In this document: positions 1-9,500 of the stretch, piece after piece
How positions within the stretch are numbered: position 1 is the first letter of the stretch
Layout of the letters: every line of letters begins with the position of its first letter
Source: Effrenium voratum
Taxonomy: Eukaryota; Sar; Dinophyceae; Suessiales; Symbiodiniaceae
NCBI GenBank assembly: GCA_963377175.1
Contig: CAUJNA010003239.1
Coordinates: forward strand, 677,096-741,095
DNA: 64,000 bases
Direction of reading: 5' to 3'
Translations under genes and position numbers: made by a program
Notes under the pieces: model-generated
Database searches by the model: none
What the model saw: only the letters and a program-made list of their open reading frames with translations
Told to the model about the DNA's origin: nothing

Positions 1-4
1 TTGT

Positions 5-95
5 TGGCATGGGTCAAAATTAAACCACCAGGGGACCGCCGATTTTATTCCCTGTTTCGATACTTAAGGGTAAACATGGGCCATAAAACACCATG
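5..95 (+). repeat. Degenerate copy of dispersed repeat family F3
   Basis: The segment begins GCATGGGTCAAAATTAAACC and resembles 21705-21785 and the reverse complement of 54090-54172. Better copies of the family at 57414-57504 and 50533-50625 have inverted ends built on GTGGCTCAAAAT, so this is probably a worn non-autonomous TIR element. The right inverted end is not recognisable here. Confidence 0.5.
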
Positions 96-233
96 TTGTA
101 ATCTTAATTTATATGGGTGAAGCATCAAAAATGCTAGAAGTTTGGTGTCAAAAGTCTGGGTGTTTTCCTTCCCAGCCTATTTTTGACCCCCATCTTTCGC
201 TGGCGCCCGGGTCCATTTTTCCCTCGCCTGCAG

Positions 234-292
234 GTCCTTCGGCTCGTGGACTCCGCCAGCGCGGACGTGGGCGCCGCGCCTTGGAGCAGAGG
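234..292 (+). CDS. Candidate internal exon, unknown protein
   Basis: A pyrimidine-rich tract ending CCTGCAG precedes the segment and GTATGA follows it, so both splice sites fit. In the frame starting GTC the third positions are mostly G or C, and the peptide begins VLRLVDSASADVG. The exon is 59 nt and would end in phase 2. It may belong to the plus-strand gene seen further right, but the next exon with a matching phase was not found, so the link is only positional. The retrotransposon at 1.1-7.2 kb would then lie inside an intron. I do not recognise a domain. Confidence 0.45.
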
Positions 293-1046
293 GTATGAGC
301 TAGGCCCCCCAGCTGGGTGCCCTTTCTCACCAACTTTTCTTTCTTTTTTTTTGGGGGGGGGAGATGGGGGGAGTGTTCTCTCTCGGAATCGTCGTGTTTG
401 CGCAAAAGAGATCGATCCCCTTAGCACCAAACATGGAACCGCAGAATTAGCTGGAAGCTGGTACAGTTTGGTTGTTTTTGTGGGCTAATCCAACAGAGTA
501 ACTACTCAGACTAGGTCCCCCAGCTAGGTGACTAGGTGCCCTTTTGTCAACTTGTTTGGTTGGGAGGGTTCCCCTACTAAAATAGACTACAGAAAAAACG
601 GATGCCCTTATTCTATCCTCTCGTCTGGAGCAGCACAAAATGCAGAAAGATCGCGAAACGCATAAGTGTTGGTTGCTTCTACAATGCCAGGAAAGGACCC
701 AGCCAGCAAACACGCATATTCCAAACCTGTGAAGACAATTGAGCGACATCAGAACAACAACTATGCACCCAACAGACCCAATTACGTGGTCAAGCGCACA
801 TCATGGTGGATGAAATGCAGTATGACACTTTGTTTGTTTGAATTCCTCGATTCTACATATATTTATATATATATATGCATGTAGTTGTTTGTGTTGCTGT
901 TGTCAAGTTTGTCTTGTCAAGTGCTCTACAGGCAAACTGCAGATCCTGTGTGTGTGGTTGTGTGTGTGTGTGTGGTTGTTTGGTTGTTTGGTTGTTTGTT
1001 TGATTGATTGTTTGTATGTGTTTGTGTGCTTTTGTGTGTGTGTGTT
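293..1046. repeat. Non-coding stretch with F1 repeat remnants and simple repeats
   Basis: No gene is supported here. The stretch holds a partial (about 300-345) and a degraded longer copy (511-632) of TIR family F1, recognisable from CTAGGTCCCCCAG and from the core ACTAAAATAGACTACAG. A TA-rich run lies at 856-880 and a TG-rich run at about 943-1046. Short open frames in the TG run are low-complexity artefacts. Confidence 0.6.
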
Positions 1047-1052
1047 GCTTGT

Positions 1053-1088
<36 letters not shown>

Positions 1089-1091
1089 TTG
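1047..1091 (+). repeat. (TTGC)n microsatellite, left flank of the retrotransposon
   Basis: Consecutive TTGC units run directly into the left end of the YR retrotransposon. The same motif resumes directly after its right end (about 7226-7316). The simplest reading is that the element inserted into a TTGC microsatellite and split it. Confidence 0.7.
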
Positions 1092-1140
1092 CCGTAGCCA
1101 ATTTTGGCTCAAGGGAGCAAGCCACCCGCTGCTGTGTAAT
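1092..1140 (+). repeat. A1 terminal repeat beginning with a spliced-leader-like sequence
   Basis: CCGTAGCC at 1092-1099 and ATTTTGGCTCAAG at 1101-1113 match the dinoflagellate spliced leader, with one extra A between them. The next 26 nt, starting GGAGCAAGCCACCC, recur after the second, poorer spliced-leader-like sequence at 7019-7039. This is the 5' member of the A pair of the element. Confidence 0.85.
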
Positions 1141-1439
1141 GCACCGACTTTGTCACAGGCGGCGGGTGGGTGGGTGGTGGACAGGTGACACCAACTGACA
1201 CTGCGTCAGTGGGTGCAGGCCGGGAGGGTGAGTGAAGTTGATTTCGCTCGTTGTCACCCTCCCGGGCGTTGAGTGCAGCTCACTCGTTCGAAGCCTGTCA
1301 GCGAAGCCCAATTTGCTCCCAGCATTCAGATGGATTATACAAACCATACATAAGCCCACACAAGCCTTCCACAAGCCTTTTGTAAGCTTTGCACAAGGAG
1401 GCTTTTAGGGTGCATTTTTGGGGTGTATGCTGAACTTCT

Positions 1440-2688
1440 TTGACAGACGGAGCCGCGCAGCTTCAGACTATCGGTGATGTATTCACCTGGGCAGGTCTGG
1501 TATCTTCGGAGATGGAAGCTGGGACTACACTGTCAGGGTCACTTGCTGCGGTACTTGGCGTCAAGCAGGGCACGAAGCCGCGTGTCCTGGGAGTGTCCTC
1601 TTCCAGTGACTTCGAGAATGTGCTGCAGTCCTGGAGAATTCGGGTTGATGATCATGATCGTGCGCCAACTATTGCAGAGTGGGGCATGGCACGGCTGGTG
1701 GGAAGGGCGTGCAGAACAGTTGCTGGCGCCACAGAGCTAGAGGCTCTCAAGGCACAGCTCGCGCAGGCTCAGGCTGCGGCGCCCCAGACATTACCACCTA
1801 CAGCGGCAGGAAGTCTTAGCTCAACTGCAACTCGGAGAATCAAGATGTCGGCCATCATCTCCCAGGTTCATGAGAGCGAAGTCTTCATGATGGAAGAAAA
1901 GAAAGTGATCAAGTGCTATGCTCGATACGAAGCTGTGTTTGGGGCTGGTGAGCGTCCTGCCAAGGACTGTGAGCCCACTACACCCTACACAGACTTCAGC
2001 ATCTTCGGGCCTTTCGGTCACAGGATCATGAAGCGCATCAAACTTCAAGACATGGCCATCGACAGAGACGGCTCACTCAAGATGATTGAGCTCTATGGAC
2101 CAAACAACCTGGGAACATGGTTGGCGTCCTACACTGTGCTCTTGAACATACTGGTAATGTTGGACGCAGTGGATCTGGGGCATTTGCAGAAATACAGGTC
2201 CCACGTGGAGCGCTTGGCAGATCGCTACGGGCCGAAGGTTTGGTCAGTGATTTACCAGGCTGATGTCCGTTGCCGCTTGGAGCACATAGAAAGAATGACA
2301 CGGATTTTGACAAGGATCATCCCTGGAATGCCACATGGATGAGGGCGATCGCAGATGAAGCCTTTTGGAGAGAAGAAGCGACGGAGCCTGCGCTTCTCAT
2401 CCTGGCTAAGATCACGCAGCCCTCAGAGATTGTCCAGGGTGACGCAAATGTGAGCAAGGCCCTGCGCGCATGGCAGCAGACCAGGACGATAGAGGCCTTC
2501 GTCCGCGCAAGCAAAATAGGACTGGGCGGTTTCACCAAGTTGCGGACGGCCATCATACCCACAACAGGACTGGTTTTCGTCTATGCAGTGGGCACCAATC
2601 AGGCCAATGTTTCGTCAAGCGTGGCGAGGGAAAGGGCAAGAACAAAGGCGCCAAGAAAGGAAAGGGGAAAGGCCGCCCCCAGTACTGA
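1440..2688 (+). pseudogene. Gag-like ORF of the YR retrotransposon, frameshifted
   Basis: The first 300 codons (1440-2342) are open. They contain an Ala/Gln-rich linker at about residues 105-120, then a more conserved-looking part with KVIKCYARYEAVFG and an IELYGPNNLGTWLASY segment. The reading then continues in another frame from about 2295 (FDKDHPWNATWMRAIADEAF, then ALLILAKITQPSE) and ends in a third frame with a short C-x(6)-C stretch and a Lys/Gly-rich tail before the stop at about 2688. Position before the enzymatic domains, the basic tail and the lack of catalytic motifs suggest a capsid-like protein that packages element RNA. The Gag assignment is inference from position and composition. 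Two frameshifts make it non-functional. Confidence 0.6.
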
Positions 2689-2709
2689 CTTCAGCCAGCA
2701 GATGTTTGC

Positions 2710-3690
2710 ATGCCACCCCCGGCGGCAAGGTCTTGTTCAATTTCGAGCATCGCCCGGGGCGGGAATTCAGCAGCCAATTTCAAGGCTATGCCTCCGGCAC
2801 CCGCTACCGAAAATTGCGGGCGCCGGGGGCGTGTGTTGTACCTTTTCAGTGGTCCTTTGAGACCTTCCGATGGCCTGGGTAAGTTCGTACAGGATCTGGG
2901 CCTGGATTGCACTTGCATGGACATTGAAATCAGCGACTCTCACAACTTGCTTGATCAAACGTGCTGGGACAAGGTTGAATCCAACTTTGACAGCGTTGTT
3001 GCAGGTTTGGCTTCGCCATCATGTAGCACCTTCACTGCTGCCAGGCGACGTGACGGGGGCCCTCAACCATTGAGATCTGCAACAGGCCCGGGTCGTTACG
3101 GATTGAAGAGTTTGAGGGCAGTCGACGCCGCCAAGGTCAGGGAGGGCAACGCGTTGGCTTTGAGAGCGTATTCCATGGCAATAAATCTGCATGAGAGAAA
3201 GAAACCATGGATTGTTGAACAGCCTCATAGGAGACCTGGATCCACTTCAATGTGGAATCTGGATGAGTTTGAATCCCTGCTTGCAAAGGATGACGTGTTT
3301 CTCTACACTTTTGCTCAATGTCAATTTGGCTGCAGCGCAGAGAAGCTGACAGATTTCATGTCGAACATTCCGGCAATGAACCAATTCGCTGTTCATTGCA
3401 ATCACACTGAGAAGTGGTGGAGGATTCCCTGGTCAGGTGAATGGCTTTGGGCTGCGCACCCACCGCTCAAGGGCAAACAGTGGGCAATCTGCGCAGACGA
3501 ATGGCATCCGTTGTTGCTGAGGAATCATGAGCCGCCAGGGCGATTTCATCACACGATCAGTTGCGGCCTATCCGGGGTTGCTGAACAAGGCTCTGGCAGA
3601 GGTGCTGGTCTCGGCCACACGGGTGCTCAAGCCTGTGCAATTGGTTCGCCATGTGACGGTCAACGACGAGGAAGCAACCATTCGGTATAA
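2710..3690 (+). pseudogene. Cytosine C5-methyltransferase-like domain ORF of the YR retrotransposon
   Basis: The core starts near 2835 with YLFSGPLRPSDGLGKFV, which has the shape of C5-methyltransferase motif I (FxGxGG, S-adenosylmethionine binding). CTCMDIE follows like motif II and HNLLDQ like motif III. ASPSCSTFTAARR sits where the catalytic PC loop of motif IV lies, and WIVEQPHRRPGSTSMW where the ENV motif VI lies. A Trp-rich tail follows (KWWRIPWSGEWLWAAHPP). The usual PPCQ and ENV signatures are altered, so it may be a non-catalytic SAM-fold relative. Reading shifts frame at about 3535 into the 3527-4042 ORF, whose N-terminal part continues the same protein. Codon use matches the rest of the element. 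The annotation as methyltransferase-like is from motif order only. Confidence 0.65.
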
Positions 3691-4042
3691 GCTTCCGATG
3701 ACAGGCACGCAGGATCAGACAGCGCCGCAAGATGATCGCAATAGTTTGAGGAATGTGTACTGTTGGGTCACAGACCGTCACCGGTACATTGGCGTCCAGT
3801 GCAGAAATATCATCGAGGAGCTTCTGGACAGCAACCCCAGCATCCAGGAGCAGGTCCTGAAGCCATTCGGCTGCAAGAGCGCGCCTTCCATTGAGAACGA
3901 GCAGTGGGTGGACAACCTCAGAGCGCGCATCGCAGAGCTTTTGGTCAACCGGCGCGATGACCAGCCAAAGCATTGTGACACCAGCGAGGTTGACACCGGA
4001 ATCTACAGCACAGTCATTAGAGGGCGCTTTCTTCACTACTAG
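3527..4042 (+). pseudogene. Linker region between methyltransferase-like and RT domains, frameshifted continuation
   Basis: This 171-codon open stretch picks up the preceding protein after a frame change at about 3535 (GDFITRSVAAYPGLLNKALA) and runs to a stop at 4042. Its middle contains YCWVTDRHRYIGVQCRNIIE and its end DTGIYSTVIRG. I recognise no catalytic motif. Its place immediately before the RT remnant suggests a connector, possibly with protease or structural function, but that is a guess from position. Confidence 0.45.
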
Positions 4043-4234
4043 GCGCACCCTGCAGAACTTTGCGCTCGGTGGACTTACGAAGGGGCTCCTGCTGGGCTCC
4101 TGGTTCCCACCAATGCCCTGGATGGAGTGTTTCCGTGTGTAGACGCTGACGAGGAGCACACCTCCTTGAACAGATTATGGGAACTTCCAGAACTAGGGAG
4201 TGGAAGACAGTTCGGAAGCCTTTGACGCATTGGA

Positions 4235-4523
4235 ATGGAAGGTTATGCGCGGAAGGGCTATCTGGCCAAGTTTCAGACGCTGGAAGAGGTTAGGTCCTTC
4301 TTAGGCGAAGACCCAGTTCTCTCAAAGCTGGGCTGCATCGCGAAAGAGAGGACCAACCCTGACACAGGCCAAGTCGTTAAAAAGGTCAGGATCATCCTTG
4401 ACTGCAAACGTTCTTGTGTGTCCTCAATGACCTCAATGGCGCGAAGAACGCACAAGGCTGTCCTGCCCAGACTGACTGATGCTGTTTACAGCGCGCTGGA
4501 GCTGATGAAGGGATTGCACGGGT
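4235..4523 (+). pseudogene. Reverse transcriptase, N-terminal remnant only
   Basis: The stretch LGCIAKERTNPDTGQVVKKV followed by RIILDCKRSCVS, then RTHKAVLPRLTDAVYSALEL, matches the fingers part of retroelement RT, where a conserved basic segment ending RIILD or similar precedes the palm. After the codons for ELMKG at about 4512 the frame passes straight into RNase H-type sequence. The palm with its YxDD box and the thumb, roughly 200 residues, are missing. The copy therefore has a large internal deletion and cannot polymerise DNA. Confidence 0.7.
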
Positions 4524-4541
4524 CAGCAAGCCTGGGAAGGT

Positions 4542-4997
4542 TTGTGCGGGCTCATTGCGCTTCGGCAGTGGAAGCAATTCGACAACGCTGGTGCACTGAC
4601 CATTTTTGGAGCAGTGAAGGGGCGTTCGCAAGCTCAGAATATCCTTGCGCGCGAATATGCCTTGGACCTGGGGCAGGCCCAGTTCAAGCCGGATGTGCTT
4701 GAGCACATCCTTGGAGTCACAAATGTAATTTGCGACGTGCTTTCCCGGAGATTTGATCCAGGAAAGGCATTTGTGCTTCCCAGCACCTTGTCGGGAGCCC
4801 GTGCAATCGTACCCCCTCCACGGACCCGCCAGTGGTGGCGAACGCTGAGCCCTAGGGTAGAACTTTCACCGGCTACGCCAAGGGCAGTGATCTTGGGTGA
4901 AACTTCGGATTCTTCGGATCCAATTCGTCACCCAAGTCGCAAGAGGAGAAGACAGAAACAGAAGCAAGATGAGGCGGTTTCACAACTTCGAGCATGA
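4542..4997 (+). pseudogene. RNase H C-terminal part of the retrotransposon polyprotein
   Basis: The frame reads FDNAGALTIFGAVKGRSQAQ, then LAREYALDLG and EHILGVTNVICDVLSRRFDP. This is the usual end of an RT-linked RNase H: an Asp in a DNxxAL context, a Lys/Gly-rich turn, and the HIxGVxNxxxDxLSR tail, which contains the last catalytic Asp. The first part of RNase H is lost with the RT core. A basic tail follows before the stop at 4997. In the living element this activity would remove RNA from the RNA/DNA hybrid during replication. Confidence 0.75.
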
Positions 4998-5268
4998 CTT
5001 TCAGTGTGCTGCAAAAAGAAGGGCGCGAGAGTGTGTGGCTGGTGCGGATTGATCTGTGCTTGCTGTTGCTCTTCCTCTTGTCTTGCTTGACTTACGCTGT
5101 GCAGCTTGTGCGGGTTGCGACCTTGAGTGCTTTGCGATTGAGATTTCCTCACTCACCTCTTGGGTGGATTAGAGGAGCGCGCAGCGTTGGCTCAGGGCAT
5201 GAACTCCAAGAAGCGCAGCAGGAGCCAGTTCATTCCGAGGCTACCTTGCTGATCTCCAAGGCTATGTC

Positions 5269-6588
5269 TTGAGTCGTGTGTCTCAGGGTGAGGGTGCGGA
5301 CCCTCGTCCAACTGTCACCCTTCCCTCAGGAGTTCACAGGCATGAGGGTGCTGGCGTTGGGCCACCCTCTGCCTCATCACGCAGCCCCTTGGAGACTGAA
5401 CGGATTAAACGAAGGGACACGCCTGTAGTTAGGCGCCCAAACGAATTTGGGCTAGGAAATGCCACGAAAGCCCATGTCTTGCACGCCGAGTCGGAAACAC
5501 TCCATCGTGCAATGGGAAGCCTGGTGGATGACATGTTTGCGTCATCGAGTAGAGCGCCACGAGACGCGCCACTCAACACTTGGACGTCTTTCCATGGAAA
5601 GTGGTTTAACAACTCTGACATCATTCCGCTCACCCGGGAAAAGATCCTGGGAGTGTCCTCGCTGGGCCGCTACAAGTCGTTCAAGAACTACATGTCGCGG
5701 ATAAAGGACCATCACATCAGCGCTGGCCACTCATGGTCAGACAAGCTGGATTTGGTTTCGCGGAAATGCACGCGCTCGACAGATCGGAGCAGTTTGACTT
5801 AATGAAAGTGATGAACGCTCTCAAGGATGTGGCCCCTCTGGCAAGCTCTGGACCAATCAGCCCTCGGGCCATGATCCTGGTGTCAACTCTCTTCATGTTG
5901 CGGGAGTTGGAGGCGTCACTGTGGACTCAGTAACCCTGAGGTTGCCAGTCTCAAAGGTGGACTGGCAGGCCAAGGGTTGCTCAAGGACGTGGAGCTGTCT
6001 TTGCGGGGGTTGAGCTGTCCGGTTCATGTTCTTCTTGATCACTGTGCTCTGCTGGAGAGAACATTTGGCGACAGAAATTGCCCCTTGTTCCCCACAACTG
6101 ACCTTGAGTACTGCACCAAGGCAGGCGTTGTCAACACCATCCGTGAGGCGGTTCTCATGGCAAAGGGAACTGCTAAGGACGGGAGAGGAAACTGGTGCAT
6201 ATCCGGGCACACGTTCAGAATCACGGGCGCAAGGACCTTGTGTGCCTGGGGTCTGGATCCCATAACCATTCAGTTGATTGGTCGCTGGGGTAGCACTGCA
6301 GTTCTTTCATACCTCGCTGATGCACCTCTGCAAGGATTTTGCAATCGCTTGAGCCGATCTTGTGAATTTTCCATCATTCAAGATGTTCAGCCAAAAGCTG
6401 CTTCAGATATGGACCTAAAAGCCCATGTGAAGTCGCTAGTCAATGACTACATGGACAGAATTGACAGGACAGCGCGAGTTGCGTCAGTTGACCGAGGAGG
6501 TTGGCGATATCGCGCACCAGGTTGCTGGCATGGGAATAATGTTGAATTCAAATTCGACTGGCAAGGAAGTATGGACTGTGCGCAATGA
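5269..6588 (+). pseudogene. Tyrosine recombinase of the YR retrotransposon, frameshifted
   Basis: Three overlapping frames (5269-5802, 5733-5933, 5977-6588) together cover a tyrosine recombinase. The first gives a core-binding part (GRYKSFKNYMSRIKDHHISA). The second ends with MILVSTLFMLRELEAS, where the Arg of LRE is the likely first catalytic Arg. The third has GHTFRITGARTLCAWG with the HxxR pair, LIGRWGSTAVLSYLAD with Trp in the His/Trp position and the Tyr nucleophile. These enzymes cut and rejoin DNA through a 3'-phosphotyrosine bond and insert circular element DNA. The catalytic set is complete, but two frameshifts (about 5740 and 5930) break the protein. Confidence 0.85.
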
Positions 6589-6805
6589 TGCCTCAAAAGT
6601 GGCACATCAGTCAATTGTTGACCTTGCTGAACCCACGTCTCACTGGAACACGCTTTGTGGTTGGAGCTTTGCAGGGAAGTTGCATGCCGAAACTATCAGG
6701 TACACCATTGATGGTCACGATGGGTACAGGAAATGTCCTAAGTGCCACCCTCGTTCTCCAGCATCTGCTTCCTCCACCTCAGCTTCATCCTCGTCCGAAG
6801 ATTAA
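6443..6805 (+). CDS. C-terminal Cys-containing ORF of the YR retrotransposon
   Basis: After the recombinase the reading moves to another frame. It gives a 120-codon end product with VWTVRNDASKVAHQSIVD, LCGWSFAGKLHAETIRY and GYRKCPKCHP, followed by a Ser-rich tail and a TAA at 6803. The CPKC pair and the Cys of LCGW could form a small metal site. From memory, similar tails with CGW and a C-x-x-C end recur in predicted dinoflagellate element proteins. It may originally be the C-terminus of the recombinase protein. Function unknown. Confidence 0.55.
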   Translation: MTTWTELTGQRELRQLTEEVGDIAHQVAGMGIMLNSNSTGKEVWTVRNDASKVAHQSIVDLAEPTSHWNTLCGWSFAGKLHAETIRYTIDGHDGYRKCPKCHPRSPASASSTSASSSSED

Positions 6806-6809
6806 GCGC

Positions 6810-6944
6810 AGATTCTTGGGCCTTATGTTACCCATAGGCTAATCTTCGGTGTCACCCAGGGAAAGTCCTGGGTGCGAAAGAATTTGACACCAATCATGAA
6901 AAGAAGGTGGGCTGGGTGGGAAGAGCAGCGCGCGAACGAATGTT
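6810..6944 (+). repeat. B1 repeat of the split direct repeats
   Basis: It starts just after the last stop codon with AGATTCTTGGGCC and ends GCGCGCGAACGAATGTT. Nearly the same sequence, with one 10-bp insertion near its left end, recurs at 7085-7229 (B2). Confidence 0.85.
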
Positions 6945-7018
6945 GGAGAGAACGTTCATGTGGCCTGTAACATGAGTGAGTTCGCCTTGAGGGTGGAGGG
7001 CGGGTTATGCGGGTGTCT

Positions 7019-7065
7019 CCCGCGCCATTTTGGGTCAAGGGAGCAAGCCACCCGCTGCTGTGTAA
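7019..7065 (+). repeat. A2 repeat with second spliced-leader-like sequence
   Basis: The part at 7019-7039 matches 17 of 21 positions of the dinoflagellate spliced leader, with an intact CCATTTTGG core. The next 26 nt are identical to those after the leader-like sequence at 1092-1113. The repeat lies between B1 and B2, as expected for a YR retrotransposon. Confidence 0.8.
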
Positions 7066-7084
7066 CCCACCCACCCACACCAGG

Positions 7085-7229
7085 AGATTCTTGGGCCTTG
7101 TGGGTATGGATGTTACCCATAGGCCAATCTTCGGTGTCACCCAGGGAAAGTCCTGGGTGCGAAAGAATTTGACACCGATCATGAAAAGAAGGTGGGCTGG
7201 GTGGGAAGAGCTGCGCGCGAACGAATGTT
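7085..7229 (+). repeat. B2 repeat, right end of the retrotransposon
   Basis: Direct repeat of 6810-6944 ending in GAACGAATG, after which TTGC units begin. It defines the right border of the element. Confidence 0.8.
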
Positions 7230-7366
7230 TGCTTGCTTGCTTGCTTGCTTTCTTGCTTGTTTGCTTGTTTGTTCGTTCGTTTGTTTTTTACTTGCTTGTT
7301 TGTTTGCTTGTTTGTTACCACCCGATCGTGGCACACCAGCATACCACCCGATCGTGGCACACCAGC
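7226..7366 (+). repeat. TTGC-type microsatellite and a short tandem duplication
   Basis: TTGC, TTTG and TTCG units run to 7316 and match the tract left of the element. A 24-bp unit beginning ACCACCCGATCGTGG is then present twice (7317-7340 and 7343-7366), separated by AT. Confidence 0.75.
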
Positions 7367-7370
7367 CTGT

Positions 7371-8090
7371 GTCAGTGGCTGAACATACGCGCCAAGACCC
7401 ACACGATTCCAGATGGAAGACCTGGACCATCGCGAAGTCGTGGGACATCGAAGCCACTCACGGTCACACAGGCGACAGGAACACCCTGACAGGTAGCGAC
7501 CCACCAGATGTAGAACCAGCAATCACCAACGTGAGTCGCATCAAGCGAGCGCAGGGCCCGCCCTTCAAAGACGCATTGCAGCCAATATTGGCCCCAGATG
7601 AGTACGACTTGGACTCTGATGTGACCCTCAGTGGTTGCTGGTGGATGCTATGTGGCCTCGAAGGGACCTCTTGGGCTTTGCACACACTTTACCCCACCAA
7701 TACAGAAAAGTGACATCACCGGCATGCGTGTCACTTTCCCCACACGCAACAATGCTCGTGGACACGTTGTTTGGGTACGCCCTATGGGTCTGGCCTGTGC
7801 CGGCGGATGCGATGACTTGCCAGAACATCTCGATCGCCCGGTTGCTGCCCCTTACGGTGTCTGTTGGGTCTCCTAAGGTGTTGCGTCATCGCGTGGCGGG
7901 GGCGCAATCTTGGTCGGGATGGGCTCCAACGTTTGCGTGACATTGACCTTGGTTGCGGGTGGGGGACGCTGCCAAGCGCGTGTTATGATGCTGGCCTCCG
8001 AGCTGTGGCTACCACGCAGAATTTGGTGAAGTCTTGGCAGACTGACGCGTCGATGTCAGCGATTGATGCCCACGGAAGTCGTGCTTGATG
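7371..8090 (+). pseudogene. Coding-like decayed tract of unknown origin
   Basis: The plus strand is open from 7192 to 7713 and, after the TTGC part, gives a balanced peptide with PPFKDALQPILAPDEYDLDS and LSGCWWMLCGLEGTSW. Open frames then alternate (7631-7876, 7635-7940, 7864-8088), as in a frameshifted protein gene. Its place directly right of the YR retrotransposon suggests a second, older element, but no catalytic motif could be named. Confidence 0.3.
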
Positions 8091-9245
8091 GCAGGCTGGG
8101 GAGGCTAGTGGTATGTTCAGGTGTCACAGAGCAACCAACAACGCTCTTGCCAGGGACGTGTGGCCCATTCCCACATGTCCGCATGGACATTCACTTGTAG
8201 AAACTGTTTCCTGCTTTGGGTTGCTTTCGCGGAATTTCTAGGACAGTCGAAGCCTTGCAAGGCGCATGCCAGCACTCTGGCCTTCACTGCGTGTTGTCCA
8301 GTCAGCTGCGCGCAAGGCTGCGCAGTTGGCTTGCACAGCTTGTTTGGGCGCAGTGAGGTCCTGGAGATACGTTTCGTCATTGAAGGCTTCCTAGGACCCA
8401 GGAACGCACGTTGCGTGAGGCGCGCGAACACGCGGACACGCTCGCCTGCTGGAATGCGAGCAGCGACGCATGTGTAGACGCGCGCACTTCAAGGGCGCTG
8501 CGGGGAGACACAGCTACTCGCGTCATGTTTTGGAACTTTTGGGCGCGAGGGCGCGGGTGACAGGTCTGGGATTCTCGCGACAACTTGCTCGGCGGGTTCG
8601 CCAAACACGCGCGAACTTGTCACGGACACAGCGTGGGGAACCGATGCCGGAATCATTTACATGGTGGCTTCAAGGTAGAATCCACTGGTGTGGTTGTCCC
8701 TCCTTGAAAACGTATCACCAGGAGAGCGTGCTCTTGCATTTTGTTTCTGAGTCCCTGGGCTGCTCTTTTTGGAAAGGGGAAAAGAAATGCATCTTCAGGA
8801 AGTTAGCCTTAATCCGGGTGTGTCGGCGTTTTGCGTGGCTGTGCAGGCTACGGATGGCAGAGCTCGCAAACTTGCGAAGGGTCCGGCGCTCATCGCCATG
8901 GGCTTTTCTGCAAGGATGCGCGGCCAGATGAATTTGATACAGGAGCGCAGCTGTCACGGGCAAAGAAGGTGCAGATGTGCGCAGCGCAGCTATCGGTTCT
9001 TTCCCAAAAGCAAGGGCGAAGGGCCGGGCTTAGGTCAGGGCGCTTGCTCTGGCCCAGCCAATTTTTGTCGCGGTTGTTACGCGCAACTGCGACTTTGTGA
9101 ACACTTGGGGCGCACGTCACTGCGCAGGCTTGCACAAGCGTTGGGACGATGTTTGGGGGGGCGCGCTTTTCTGCTGCGCAGGCTTGCAAAAGCTCCCTGG
9201 TGAGGCCCACGTGTCGACCCCGCAGGCTCGCAAAAGTCGGATGTA
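8091..9245. other. GC-rich spacer with short repeated motif
   Basis: No gene can be supported, although several frames are open because the stretch is GC-rich. Near its right end a short motif close to GCGCAGGCTTGCAAAAGC occurs three times (9122-9140, 9175-9192, 9219-9238). Confidence 0.4.
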
Positions 9246-9266
9246 GTTGATGTCTTTCGAGGGTGG

Positions 9267-9424
<158 letters not shown>

Positions 9425-9461
9425 CGCCGTCTCCGAATACAATTGGTTGGTGAATCTGCAG

Positions 9462-9500
9462 GTCTTCGGCTGTTTTGGTTCGCTGTCGCCGTGGCCTGAG
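9462..9500 (+). CDS. Candidate small exon, unknown protein
   Basis: CTGCAG lies before it and GTGAGTTTTT after it, both good splice signals. The 39 nt encode VFGCFGSLSPWPE with G/C-rich third positions and keep phase 0 at both ends. It precedes the plus-strand exon chain, but a direct join to 10486 does not keep phase, so a further exon would be needed between them. Confidence 0.4.

Larger units (their letters stand above)
1092..7229 (+). mobile_element. Decayed tyrosine-recombinase (Ngaro/DIRS-like) retrotransposon with methyltransferase-like domain
   Basis: One strand carries, in order, a Gag-like ORF, a C5-methyltransferase-like ORF, an RT fragment, RNase H, a tyrosine recombinase and a small Cys-containing ORF. 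Short repeats are arranged A1 (1092-1140), ORFs, B1 (6810-6944), A2 (7019-7065), B2 (7085-7229). This is the split direct repeat layout known for Ngaro and PAT type YR retrotransposons, which integrate through a circular DNA by recombinase instead of integrase and leave no target duplication. Frameshifts at about 2295, 2480, 3535, 4030, 5740, 5930 and 6500 and the loss of the RT core show that the copy is dead. TTGC repeats flank both ends. The methyltransferase lies upstream of RT, unlike classical DIRS, where a different (Dam-type) methyltransferase lies downstream. Confidence 0.85.
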
